A stretch of 7,288 nt of DNA, from contig JAEWVL010000015.1 of NCBI GenBank assembly GCA_023396665.1, positions 1 through 7,288 of the forward strand, read 5' to 3'. The DNA is from Spirochaetota bacterium (GTDB lineage Bacteria; Spirochaetota; UBA4802; JAFGJZ01). Position numbers and translations under genes: made by a program. Each line of letters starts with the position of its first letter. The stretch's first letter is position 1. Positions 1-5,396 of this stretch are shown one piece after another. Below the pieces are notes generated by a model that saw only the letters and a program-made list of their open reading frames with translations, did not search any database and was not told the DNA's origin.

Positions 1-66
1 GAGATGTGGTATGCATACATCCTCCATTACAAGGGTTTCTCCATATACATGACGCTTGACACTTAA
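1..66 (+). CDS. Possible C-terminal tail of an upstream gene (partial)
   Basis: The first plus-strand frame is open from the window edge to a TAA at 64-66 and would encode about 21 residues rich in Tyr, Ile and Met, ending in MTLDT. A small inverted repeat with T-rich sequence follows directly, as expected at a gene end. The piece is too short to recognise, and the AT-rich composition makes a chance open frame quite possible. The minus strand offers a competing reading: GGAGG at 25-21 lies four bases before an ATG at 16. Confidence 0.25.
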   Translation, partial: EMWYAYILHYKGFSIYMTLDT

Positions 67-95
67 AAAAGTGCTGAACTTTTTCATGATTTTTT
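66..95 (+). terminator. Weak AT-rich terminator-like hairpin
   Basis: AAAAAGT (66-72) and ACTTTTT (78-84) form a perfect 7 bp inverted repeat around a 5-base loop. Two T tracts, at 80-84 and 90-95, follow. It directly follows the TAA of the possible gene tail. The stem has only one G-C pair, so termination strength would be low. Confidence 0.3.
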
Positions 96-138
96 CAATA
101 TTGCATACCAACTATCGAGCAAATAAAGTAAACTTTTC

Positions 139-167
139 TTGACAGCAGCACCCCCTTGCAAAATAAT
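139..167 (+). promoter_or_regulatory. Sigma70-type promoter of the marR gene
   Basis: A perfect -35 hexamer TTGACA (139-144) is followed, after a 17-base spacer, by AATAAT (162-167), which matches the TATAAT consensus at 5 of 6 positions. The start of transcription would fall near 174, giving a leader of about 40 bases before the ATG at 213. The -10 box touches the first of two palindromes, so a protein bound there would block this promoter. Confidence 0.7.
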
Positions 168-194
168 TGTATTTACAACTGTTGTATTTACAAC
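166..194. promoter_or_regulatory. Tandem palindromic operators, likely MarR autoregulation
   Basis: TTGTATTTACAA occurs at 167-178 and again at 183-194, with centres 16 bases apart. The second copy is part of a perfect 14 bp palindrome, GTTGTA-TT-TACAAC (181-194). Both lie over the -10 box, the predicted transcription start and the early leader of the marR gene. MarR-family dimers typically bind palindromes of this size and often repress their own promoters. That this MarR protein binds here is inferred from position. Confidence 0.65.
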
Positions 195-212
195 ATTTGA
201 CAAAAGGGGCAT

Positions 213-692
213 ATGTTCAGGGAATTTGTTAAACTGTTTCCGCAATTTGTCCAGAAGACGATATACGAACACGATATCTCTCATCTCAAACTGCCCATCA
301 ACACCACGCAGACCCGTATCCTTATGCTCGTCAGCGAAAACAAAGAAAGCCCGATGTGCGAAATCAGCGCAATGACCGGTCTCGAAAAAAGCTCGTTTAC
401 GCGCTCGGTCGACCACCTGGTGCAAAACGGACTGATTGTAAAGATATATCCCGAACACGACCGGAGAATTACGCGTCTTGCGCTGACCGCCAAGGGTTCT
501 AAGGCCGCGGAACGCATCGTTCGCGATTTTGACAGCTACCTCGGCTCTATTATTGCGCACTTATCGGAAACGGAAAAAGCCGAATTCATCGACGCTTTGC
601 GTACGATGTCACTTTATATGAGAAAAATCATAGGAGGCCCCGGGAAGCGACACAGCGCTGCGATCAAACAGCGCGAAGAAAAGGCCATGTGA
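213..692 (+). CDS. MarR-family winged-helix transcriptional regulator
   Basis: Encodes a 159-residue protein of typical MarR length. A helical N-terminus (about 1-30) is followed by a winged-helix DNA-binding region at about 33-100. It has a recognition helix near 58-74 (EKSSFTRSVDHLVQNGLI) and the family's wing motif DRR at 83-85, followed by the usual LTAKG. The C-terminal helices (about 97-140) would complete the dimerisation domain, and a basic tail follows. MarR proteins are cytoplasmic dimers that usually repress transcription until they bind a small ligand or are oxidised; the ligand here cannot be told. The ATG at 213 follows AGGGG with only 3 bases of spacing, a somewhat tight ribosome site. 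Its promoter carries two tandem palindromes, so autorepression is likely. The family call is firm; the regulon is inference. Confidence 0.9.
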   Translation: MFREFVKLFPQFVQKTIYEHDISHLKLPINTTQTRILMLVSENKESPMCEISAMTGLEKSSFTRSVDHLVQNGLIVKIYPEHDRRITRLALTAKGSKAAERIVRDFDSYLGSIIAHLSETEKAEFIDALRTMSLYMRKIIGGPGKRHSAAIKQREEKAM

Positions 693-713
693 TTTAATTT
701 GCATTTGATGTGT

Positions 714-759
714 CCGCAGCCGGTTTAACCCTGCGGCATACGTTCGGCTGACAGGCCGA
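714..759 (+). promoter_or_regulatory. Two hairpins in the marR-carD spacer
   Basis: CCGCAG (714-719) pairs with CTGCGG (731-736) around an inner GGTT/AACC repeat. A second hairpin, TCGGC (744-748) with GCCGA (755-759), ends one base before the carD ribosome site AAGGAGG (761-767). Neither has a following T tract, so they are not classic intrinsic terminators. They could affect read-through, RNA stability or carD translation. Confidence 0.35.
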
Positions 760-773
760 GAAGGAGGTTTCCC

Positions 774-1256
774 GTGTATAAAATTGGAGAAAAAGTGGTG
801 TATCCTGTACATGGAGTAGGAACCGTCGAAGCTATCGAAAAAAAATTGATTCTTGGAAAGAAAGAGGAATACTACGTCATTCGCATGGTCAGCAATGACA
901 TGAAGGTGATGATCCCGGTTAAAAACGAAAAGAGTACTGGTATACGCTCGATCACCGGAAAAAACGGAATAAAGAAGATACTCGGCATACTCAAAGACAG
1001 CGGCGGCGAGCTCGAAAGAGATTGGAAACTCCGTTACGAAAACAATTTCAACAAGGTCAAAAGCGGCAATATTGCAGATGTTGCGGAAGTCGTAAGAGAC
1101 CTCTTTCAGCGGGGCAGCGGACAGGAGCTCTCGACGATGGAACGACGGCTCTACGAAAACGCCTACAATCTAGTCGCCTACGAGGTGGCTTCGAGCAAAG
1201 AGGTCGATATAGAAACCGCCAATAACATCGTCTCGGAAGCACTCTCCGAAAGCTGA
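774..1256 (+). CDS. carD: CarD/CdnL-type RNA polymerase-binding regulator
   Basis: Encodes a 160-residue protein, the usual CarD length. The N-terminal Tudor-like RNA polymerase-interacting domain (about 1-65) opens with the characteristic GEKVVYPVHGVGTV stretch. This domain in known CarD proteins contacts the polymerase beta subunit. The all-helical C-terminal domain (about 70-160) carries the conserved Trp (W84) in DWKLRYENN, which in studied homologues wedges into the upstream edge of the transcription bubble and stabilises the open complex. It should therefore act as a global modulator of promoter opening, often on rRNA and growth genes. The start is GTG, chosen because a full AAGGAGG site lies 6 bases upstream and the family N-terminus begins exactly here. 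It follows marR by 81 bases with two hairpins between; no separate promoter is evident. Confidence 0.95.
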   Translation: MYKIGEKVVYPVHGVGTVEAIEKKLILGKKEEYYVIRMVSNDMKVMIPVKNEKSTGIRSITGKNGIKKILGILKDSGGELERDWKLRYENNFNKVKSGNIADVAEVVRDLFQRGSGQELSTMERRLYENAYNLVAYEVASSKEVDIETANNIVSEALSES

Positions 1257-1444
1257 ACGCTTTTTCGCCGGATCATACGCTCTTTTGTTTGACAAGGCGG
1301 CGTTCATACGCGAGTTTCTGTCAGGCTGCCGTAAACGCCGGATTAACACTTGCAGATTTTCTCGAACATACCGGTGACGAAGCGCGCAAAACTTTGAAAG
1401 TCGTCAATCTACAGCGGCAAATCAACCTTCAAGGAGAACACCCC

Positions 1445-1879
1445 ATGTCTTCTACACACTCTTGGGTTATCTGGGCATTGCTGTCAGCGGTTTTCGCCGC
1501 ACTTACCGCTATCTTCGCCAAAATCGGCATCAAAGGTGTCAACTCTGACCTGGCGACACTCGTTCGTACGGGAATTATCATTATCGTGCTCTCATTGTTC
1601 GTCTGGTTTACCGGCAAATGGACAAACCCCTTTCTTCTGCCGCAGAAGACCTGGCTTTTTCTGACACTCTCGGGACTTGCCACCGGCGCATCCTGGGTCT
1701 GCTACTTCAGAGCACTTCAGATGGGCGAGGCGTCGAAAGTGGCCCCCATCGACAAACTGAGCCTTGTTCTTGTTGCCATTTTCGCCTTTGCCTTTCTCGG
1801 AGAGCGCCCGAACCTGCGTGAATGGACGGGAATCGCGATGGTTGCGGGCGGAGTTCTGATTCTGGCCATTAAAAAGTAA
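1445..1879 (+). CDS. EamA-family (drug/metabolite transporter) small membrane protein
   Basis: Encodes a 144-residue inner-membrane protein with about five hydrophobic helices (roughly 6-26, 33-53, 68-88, 99-118 and 125-142). It corresponds to a single EamA repeat. Most transporters of this superfamily have two repeats in about 300 residues, but single-repeat forms of about 140 residues form a known group and probably work as dimers. Recognisable family stretches are FAKIGIKGVNSDLAT, GLATGASWVCYFRALQMG, the loop SKVAPIDKLS and the late FLGERP. The substrate is unknown. The frame stays open upstream to 1289, but the ATG at 1445 is preferred: AAGGAG (1431-1436) lies 8 bases before it and the family homology begins there. 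It ends at a strong terminator facing the convergent htrA. Confidence 0.88.
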   Translation: MSSTHSWVIWALLSAVFAALTAIFAKIGIKGVNSDLATLVRTGIIIIVLSLFVWFTGKWTNPFLLPQKTWLFLTLSGLATGASWVCYFRALQMGEASKVAPIDKLSLVLVAIFAFAFLGERPNLREWTGIAMVAGGVLILAIKK

Positions 1880-1898
1880 AAGGGGCCGGAGCCCCTTT
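1879..1898. terminator. Bidirectional intrinsic terminator
   Basis: AAAGGGGC (1879-1886) and GCCCCTTT (1891-1898) form a perfect 8 bp stem with a 4-base loop. It lies between the convergent stops of the EamA gene (TAA, 1877-1879) and htrA (TAA, 1907-1905). Read on the minus strand, the stem is followed by a T-rich run across 1880-1871, so it should terminate htrA well. In the plus direction the T run is limited to the stem itself. Confidence 0.85.
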
Positions 1899-1904
1899 AA
1901 AGCC

Positions 1905-3389
1905 TTACATTGTTACGATATACTCCCTTCCGCCGCGATAGATGAAGTAATAGTTTCGTCTCTGGCTCTTTTCCACGATAGTCACCAGTTCGGCAACCTT
2001 GGCCACACGCCTGTTATTTATCCTGAAAATCACATCACCCGCCTGAATTCCGGCTCTTGCTGCGGCTCCTCGCTCTTGCACCGAGGCAACCACGACACCC
2101 CGAAGCTCGCGGGGAAGATTGTACTGTTTTCGAAGATCATCACTCAGTTCGGCAACGGTCAAACCCTGCTCGTTCAGCGCCGTCGCGGCCGCATCGGGAA
2201 GCGGCTGTCCTTCAGCCGCGGCAAGATCGTTTCTGTTTCCGAGAACCACTGATTTGGAAATGATTTTGCCCTCGCGCAGCACTTTCATCGACAATCTGGA
2301 ACCGGGAGAGGTGTTGGCTATCTTGACGGTCAGGTCTCCTCCCCTTGCTATTCTTTTACCGTCTATTTCGACAATGACGTCACCGGCCTTTATTCCGCCC
2401 TTATCCGCCGGCCCCTCATTAACGACACTCGCGACAAGCACCCCTGTCGTGTTTGCGGCAAGCCCGAGCTGCTGGGCACTCTCTTCGTTCAGTTCGCTGA
2501 ACTGTATACCCAGGTAGCCGTGATCAATCTGTTTCTTTCCCGAAATAAATTCGTCAGCCACTCTTTTCGCGATATTCGAGGGTATCGCAAAACCGATACC
2601 GACGTTACCGCCGCTTTGCGAGTAGATCATGGTATTGATGCCGATAACCTGTCCCTGCAGATCAATCAGTGCCCCGCCCGAATTACCGGGATTGATCGAC
2701 GCATCGGTCTGTATAAAATCGGTGAGCGCCGGTCGATCACCTGTCTGTATGTCGCTTCGTCCGATAGCGCTGATGATGCCGAAGGTCATCGTACCGGATA
2801 AGCCGTAGGGATTACCCACCGCGGCGACAAAGGCGCCGGTTTGCATGGTATCGGAGTCTCCGAAGCGGGCGACAGCCAGCTCTTCTGACGATTCAATCTT
2901 TACCACGGCGATGTCGACATAGGGATCAGCGCCGACGAGCTGCGCGCTGAAACGTTTCGTCTGCCCGACAACGATGCTGATCTTGTCGGCTCTGTCGATA
3001 ACGTGGTTGTTGGTAACTATGTAGTAGGTCTTGCCCTTTCTGGCGTAAATGACACCGGAACCGAGGCCCTGTTGCGTGTAGTTTCGCGAACGGGGAGAAG
3101 ATTCGTCGGGGGTGCCGAAGAAAAACTCAAAGGGATCGATCGAACGCTGTGTGACGGTCTTTTCCGTACCGATGTAAACGACAGCTGGGGCGACATTTTG
3201 TGAGATATCATAAAGCGCTTTCTGTATATCGGCTATGCTGAGCGGCGCGGGAGCCGGCGCCTGCGTGATCGCCTGGGAATTTGCCCTGTCACAGGAGACA
3301 AAAATCAAAACGGCAACGGCTGCGGCAGCCGATAACAGGCGTTTCTGCCATTTTCCGCCGTTAATCTTATCTGCATTTCGCGATGACAT
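1905..3389 (-). CDS. htrA: HtrA/DegP-family serine protease with two PDZ domains, putative lipoprotein
   Basis: Encodes a 494-residue Do-type serine endopeptidase that would degrade or refold damaged envelope proteins. After a basic N-terminus and a hydrophobic stretch (about 18-32) comes IFVSC with Cys33, which fits the relaxed lipobox of spirochaetes; a lipid-anchored periplasmic enzyme is inferred. The trypsin-like domain (about 55-280) shows a complete triad: His129 in TNNHV, Asp159 in YVDIAVVKI and Ser237 in GNSGG. PDZ1 spans about 288-385, opening with GYLGIQF, and PDZ2 spans about 405-494, ending at the C-terminus. The length matches two-PDZ family members. The ATG at 3389 is chosen because GGAGG (3400-3396) lies 6 bases before it; an in-frame extension to 3449 lacks this and would bury the signal peptide. 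No clear promoter was found in the divergent region upstream. Confidence 0.95.
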   Translation of the reverse strand: MSSRNADKINGGKWQKRLLSAAAAVAVLIFVSCDRANSQAITQAPAPAPLSIADIQKALYDISQNVAPAVVYIGTEKTVTQRSIDPFEFFFGTPDESSPRSRNYTQQGLGSGVIYARKGKTYYIVTNNHVIDRADKISIVVGQTKRFSAQLVGADPYVDIAVVKIESSEELAVARFGDSDTMQTGAFVAAVGNPYGLSGTMTFGIISAIGRSDIQTGDRPALTDFIQTDASINPGNSGGALIDLQGQVIGINTMIYSQSGGNVGIGFAIPSNIAKRVADEFISGKKQIDHGYLGIQFSELNEESAQQLGLAANTTGVLVASVVNEGPADKGGIKAGDVIVEIDGKRIARGGDLTVKIANTSPGSRLSMKVLREGKIISKSVVLGNRNDLAAAEGQPLPDAAATALNEQGLTVAELSDDLRKQYNLPRELRGVVVASVQERGAAARAGIQAGDVIFRINNRRVAKVAELVTIVEKSQRRNYYFIYRGGREYIVTM

Positions 3390-3521
3390 ATATATCCTCC
3401 GGATATGATTTGGAAGCTCTATCGCCTTTACAGGCAAAATCCCGGACAATCACGGGAACAAGCCGCAGAATCTTTCAGGTGCTGCTCGTGAGATTCCTTA
3501 TTGGTTTCAAATTTTTTGCTT

Positions 3522-3578
3522 ACAGCCTGTTTCCACTAAAGAGGGATTCTGCAAATAAAGGAAAGGGAAACAGGCTGT
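3522..3578. repeat. 13 bp perfect inverted repeat in the htrA-cobO spacer
   Basis: ACAGCCTGTTTCC (3522-3534) is the exact reverse complement of GGAAACAGGCTGT (3566-3578), with a 31-base spacer. It could fold as a stem-loop in a long htrA leader, bind a protein, or be the ends of a small 57 bp element. No flanking target duplication is visible and no T tract makes it a terminator. Confidence 0.65.
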
Positions 3579-3615
3579 TTCGCATTTTCAGTACAATAGA
3601 TGAGAAGACCCCGCA

Positions 3616-3655
3616 TTGTGTTACACAAAAGTTCAAAAAAATTTTGTGTTTACAA
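3616..3655. promoter_or_regulatory. Pair of MarR-like operators upstream of cobO
   Basis: TTGTGT-T-ACACAA (3616-3628) is a perfect 6+1+6 palindrome. TTGTGTTTACAA (3644-3655) differs from the marR operator TTGTATTTACAA at a single position. An overlapping 8 bp inverted repeat, ACACAAAA/TTTTGTGT (3623-3630 and 3642-3649), joins the two. The second site lies directly upstream of the candidate -10 box, where a bound repressor would block transcription of cobO. Control by the MarR protein of this window is an inference from motif similarity. Confidence 0.45.
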
Positions 3656-3669
3656 GCAGGCGGGATAAT
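3642..3669 (+). promoter_or_regulatory. Candidate cobO promoter
   Basis: GATAAT (3664-3669) is a good -10 box. The only -35 candidate is the poor TTTTGT (3642-3647), with a 16-base spacer, so activity is uncertain. The predicted leader to the ATG at 3771 would be about 95 bases. An operator-like palindrome (3644-3655) lies between the two boxes. Confidence 0.35.
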
Positions 3670-3770
3670 GTGATCTTTTTTATCGGCATCGCGGCAAGCA
3701 CATCACAGCGGAAAGCGGCATCGGGATCGCCTTCGTGAAGAGGATAACAATCAACGGAAGCGGAGCGGGA

Positions 3771-4304
3771 ATGAGCGGACAATCGGAACCATTTATCGGA
3801 AAAACGCAAATTTACAGCGGCGACGGAAAGGGAAAGACGACAGCGGCGCTCGGGCTGGCACTCAGGGCGGCCGGACGCGGCATGCGCTCGGCGGTCGTCG
3901 GCTTTCTGAAAAACGGCGCCTCGGGAGAACTCGCCTGCGGAGTCGAGGCGATTGATTTTTTCACCTTCGGCTGCGATGAGATGTACCGGGCGGGAGTTTC
4001 GGATTGTCTGAAATACCGTAAATTCTGCGCCGAAGCGCTCGATTTTGTACGCAACACCGCCTTTTGCAAAGACTATCGCATCGTCATCTGCGATGAAATT
4101 CTCTACGCCTGCCGCTTCGGCCTCGTCGCCGAGGAGGAAATACAGGGACTGATACGACTGCGCCCTGCCGCTGTCGAACTTGTTCTGACCGGTAATTATC
4201 TGACGGCGTCGCTTGTGGAAAGCGCCGATCTTGTCACCGAGTGCAGCTGTATAAAACACAACTTTGCAGCCGGCCAGAGCGCCCGGCGGGGAGTTGAATT
4301 CTGA
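3771..4304 (+). CDS. cobO: CobO-type cob(I)alamin / corrinoid adenosyltransferase
   Basis: Encodes a 177-residue P-loop enzyme of the CobO/BtuR/CobA family, which transfers adenosyl from ATP to reduced cobalt in corrinoids. The Walker A motif GDGKGKTT is at 17-24, within the family's opening TQIYSGDGKGKTTAALGLAL. The DE pair (VICDEILYA, D108-E109) corresponds to the conserved DEI..A motif, and RPAAVELVLTG (131-141) and ADLVTE (152-157) follow the family pattern. Two usually conserved spots differ: LTGN where LTGR is common, and KHN where KHP is common. Nine cysteines, including a CxC at 158-160, is a high number. The ATG at 3771 is preferred because GGAG lies 5 bases before it; a GTG at 3735 would add 12 residues. 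No other cobalamin gene is present. Its stop overlaps the next gene's start. Confidence 0.88.
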   Translation: MSGQSEPFIGKTQIYSGDGKGKTTAALGLALRAAGRGMRSAVVGFLKNGASGELACGVEAIDFFTFGCDEMYRAGVSDCLKYRKFCAEALDFVRNTAFCKDYRIVICDEILYACRFGLVAEEEIQGLIRLRPAAVELVLTGNYLTASLVESADLVTECSCIKHNFAAGQSARRGVEF

Positions 4305-5269
4305 TGAATATCGCATGCTTCGGAACGCCGGATCGGATATCACTGCCCGGATGGGATGCCGATTTTGTGCCTCTCTACGAGGCGGACGTGGAAAAGCTGC
4401 ACGAATGCGCCTACACGCACCTTCTCGTACATCCCTCGTTTACGCGCATAGACTCGCTGAAGGCGGCCGCCGATTATTTCTCGCTGCCGCTTTCGGGATA
4501 CACCGAAGAGATGAGCCCGCACATCGGGCAGATATTCAAAAGCCAGGGCATCGCACGTCTGTTGAGCACCGAGCAGCTTATACGCTACGGGCGGCTCGTT
4601 CTTGAAGCGCCCGGAGAACACGAAAAATGCAGCATACTGCTGTGCGAAACAGACGAGATCATGAAAGCGATGATACGAAGCATCTGCGAGCACTTCGGCT
4701 GCGACCTTGAATGCATTCCCGATCAGAACGACGCCCTCGCGGCTCTCAACGACTCGCACGATCTTTTTCTTCTGAATATCGACCAGAAATCATTCGACTG
4801 TACCCGCTTTATACACCGTGCCGCCTCGATGCGATCGATGATGAAGGCGCTGTTCGTGCCCTACATGAGCACGGGCATGATACACGTCAGTGACATACTT
4901 TCCGGACTGGGACGCTTCTCGAAGGTGATACTCTCCGGTGACGAACTGTACAGCTTTCTGATAACGCTGTTTCACAACAAGGGTCTCCTTCGCACGGCAT
5001 CGAAACTGATGAAGACGGTTGAACCCGTTTGCGGTGAATTTGCCGATATGAGCGTACGCCAGATGTACACCGAAAAAGACACCGAGCTTTTCACCATGGA
5101 TTGCGCCTGCAACCAGAAGGTGGAAAGCACCTGGGAAAGCATCGAAGCGCTGCGCACCGTCATTGCCCGTGTCGTGCCTTTGAAATGGCTGGTTATGCGT
5201 CATCACGAGCAGGATTTCAGAAGAGAGATGAAAGATCCGGCCGATGGGCGGGGCTTTCCCTTCGTCTGA
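4304..5269 (+). CDS. Protein with degenerate response-regulator receiver-like domains
   Basis: Encodes 321 residues that I cannot assign to a named family. Residues about 108-222 read like a receiver domain: a first strand SILLCETDE, a third strand DLFLLNID, then alternating helices and strands to VILSGDELYSFL. The usual phosphoacceptor Asp is Asn158 and the usual Lys is absent, so phosphorylation is unlikely. Residues 1-100 show a similar alternating pattern, with THLLVHP in the third-strand position and LLSTEQLIRYG at the end, and may be a second, shorter pseudo-receiver. The C-terminal 95 residues are unrecognised and contain a CAC motif (267-269). There are 11 cysteines and no signal peptide. 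The ATG overlaps the cobO TGA by one base (TGATG), with GGGGAG 10 bases upstream, so translation is probably coupled to cobO. A scaffold or regulatory role is a guess. Confidence 0.75.
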   Translation: MNIACFGTPDRISLPGWDADFVPLYEADVEKLHECAYTHLLVHPSFTRIDSLKAAADYFSLPLSGYTEEMSPHIGQIFKSQGIARLLSTEQLIRYGRLVLEAPGEHEKCSILLCETDEIMKAMIRSICEHFGCDLECIPDQNDALAALNDSHDLFLLNIDQKSFDCTRFIHRAASMRSMMKALFVPYMSTGMIHVSDILSGLGRFSKVILSGDELYSFLITLFHNKGLLRTASKLMKTVEPVCGEFADMSVRQMYTEKDTELFTMDCACNQKVESTWESIEALRTVIARVVPLKWLVMRHHEQDFRREMKDPADGRGFPFV

Positions 5270-5276
5270 ATTTCGT

Positions 5277-5370
5277 TATCCCCCCGCACAATGCCGAAGC
5301 AATATGACTGGCCGTTACGCTTTTTTTTTGCTATATTCAGCGGGGGGATACGAACTGCGCCGGCCCCCCG
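5277..5370 (+). promoter_or_regulatory. Competing G6/C6 inverted repeats and T9 tract upstream of the exported-protein gene
   Basis: TATCCCCCCGC (5277-5287) is the exact reverse complement of GCGGGGGGATA (5340-5350). The same G run, as CGGGGGG (5341-5347), can instead pair with CCCCCCG (5364-5370), so two hairpins exclude each other. A run of nine T (5321-5329) lies in the 52-base spacer of the first. A -10-like TATATT (5332-5337) lacks a good -35. The layout could be a terminator for the upstream operon, an attenuator, or a promoter with a structured leader. Confidence 0.45.
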
Positions 5371-5396
5371 GATGACACAAATCAGGAGTCGACACC

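Larger units (their letters stand above)
3390..3770. other. Divergent intergenic region between htrA and cobO
   Basis: These 381 bases lie between two diverging genes. The htrA ribosome site GGAGG lies at 3400-3396 on the minus strand and the cobO site GGAGCGGG at 3762-3769 on the plus strand. Between them are a 13 bp inverted repeat (3522-3578), two palindromes resembling the marR operators (3616-3655) and a candidate -10 box, GATAAT (3664-3669). An 8-base direct repeat, CGGCATCG, occurs near 3684 and 3716. Open frames here have no protein-like character, and I see no gene or recognisable riboswitch. Confidence 0.6.

Noticed and set aside
1..27. Divergent gene starting on the minus strand at 16 or 27
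   Set aside because: GGAGG precedes the ATG at 16, but only five codons are visible and no promoter for it was clear, so it cannot be supported over the plus-strand reading.
84..560. 158-codon open frame on the minus strand opposite marR
   Set aside because: It runs across the marR promoter, operators and coding region, which have clear sense-strand function, and its translation has no family features.
1289..1317. TTGACA at 1289-1294 as a -35 box for the EamA gene
   Set aside because: No acceptable -10 hexamer lies 16-18 bases downstream.
3390..3449. Upstream in-frame start for htrA
   Set aside because: It would put 20 residues before the signal peptide, and the GGAGG site fits the ATG at 3389.
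3522..3578. 57 bp miniature transposable element
   Set aside because: The ends are inverted repeats, but no target-site duplication is seen and no second copy is in the window.
3450..3734. Cobalamin riboswitch upstream of cobO
   Set aside because: GGGAAACAGG recalls part of the riboswitch core, but I found no B12 box or the other conserved segments on the plus strand, and the stretch is better explained by the inverted repeat.
3735..3770. GTG start for cobO
   Set aside because: It lacks a good ribosome site, while the ATG at 3771 has GGAGCGGG before it and matches where family homology begins. It cannot be fully excluded.
3633..4343. 236-codon open frame on the minus strand opposite cobO
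   Set aside because: It is antisense to a gene with clear P-loop and CobO motifs, and its own translation shows no recognisable domain. Long antisense frames are common opposite genes with strong codon bias.
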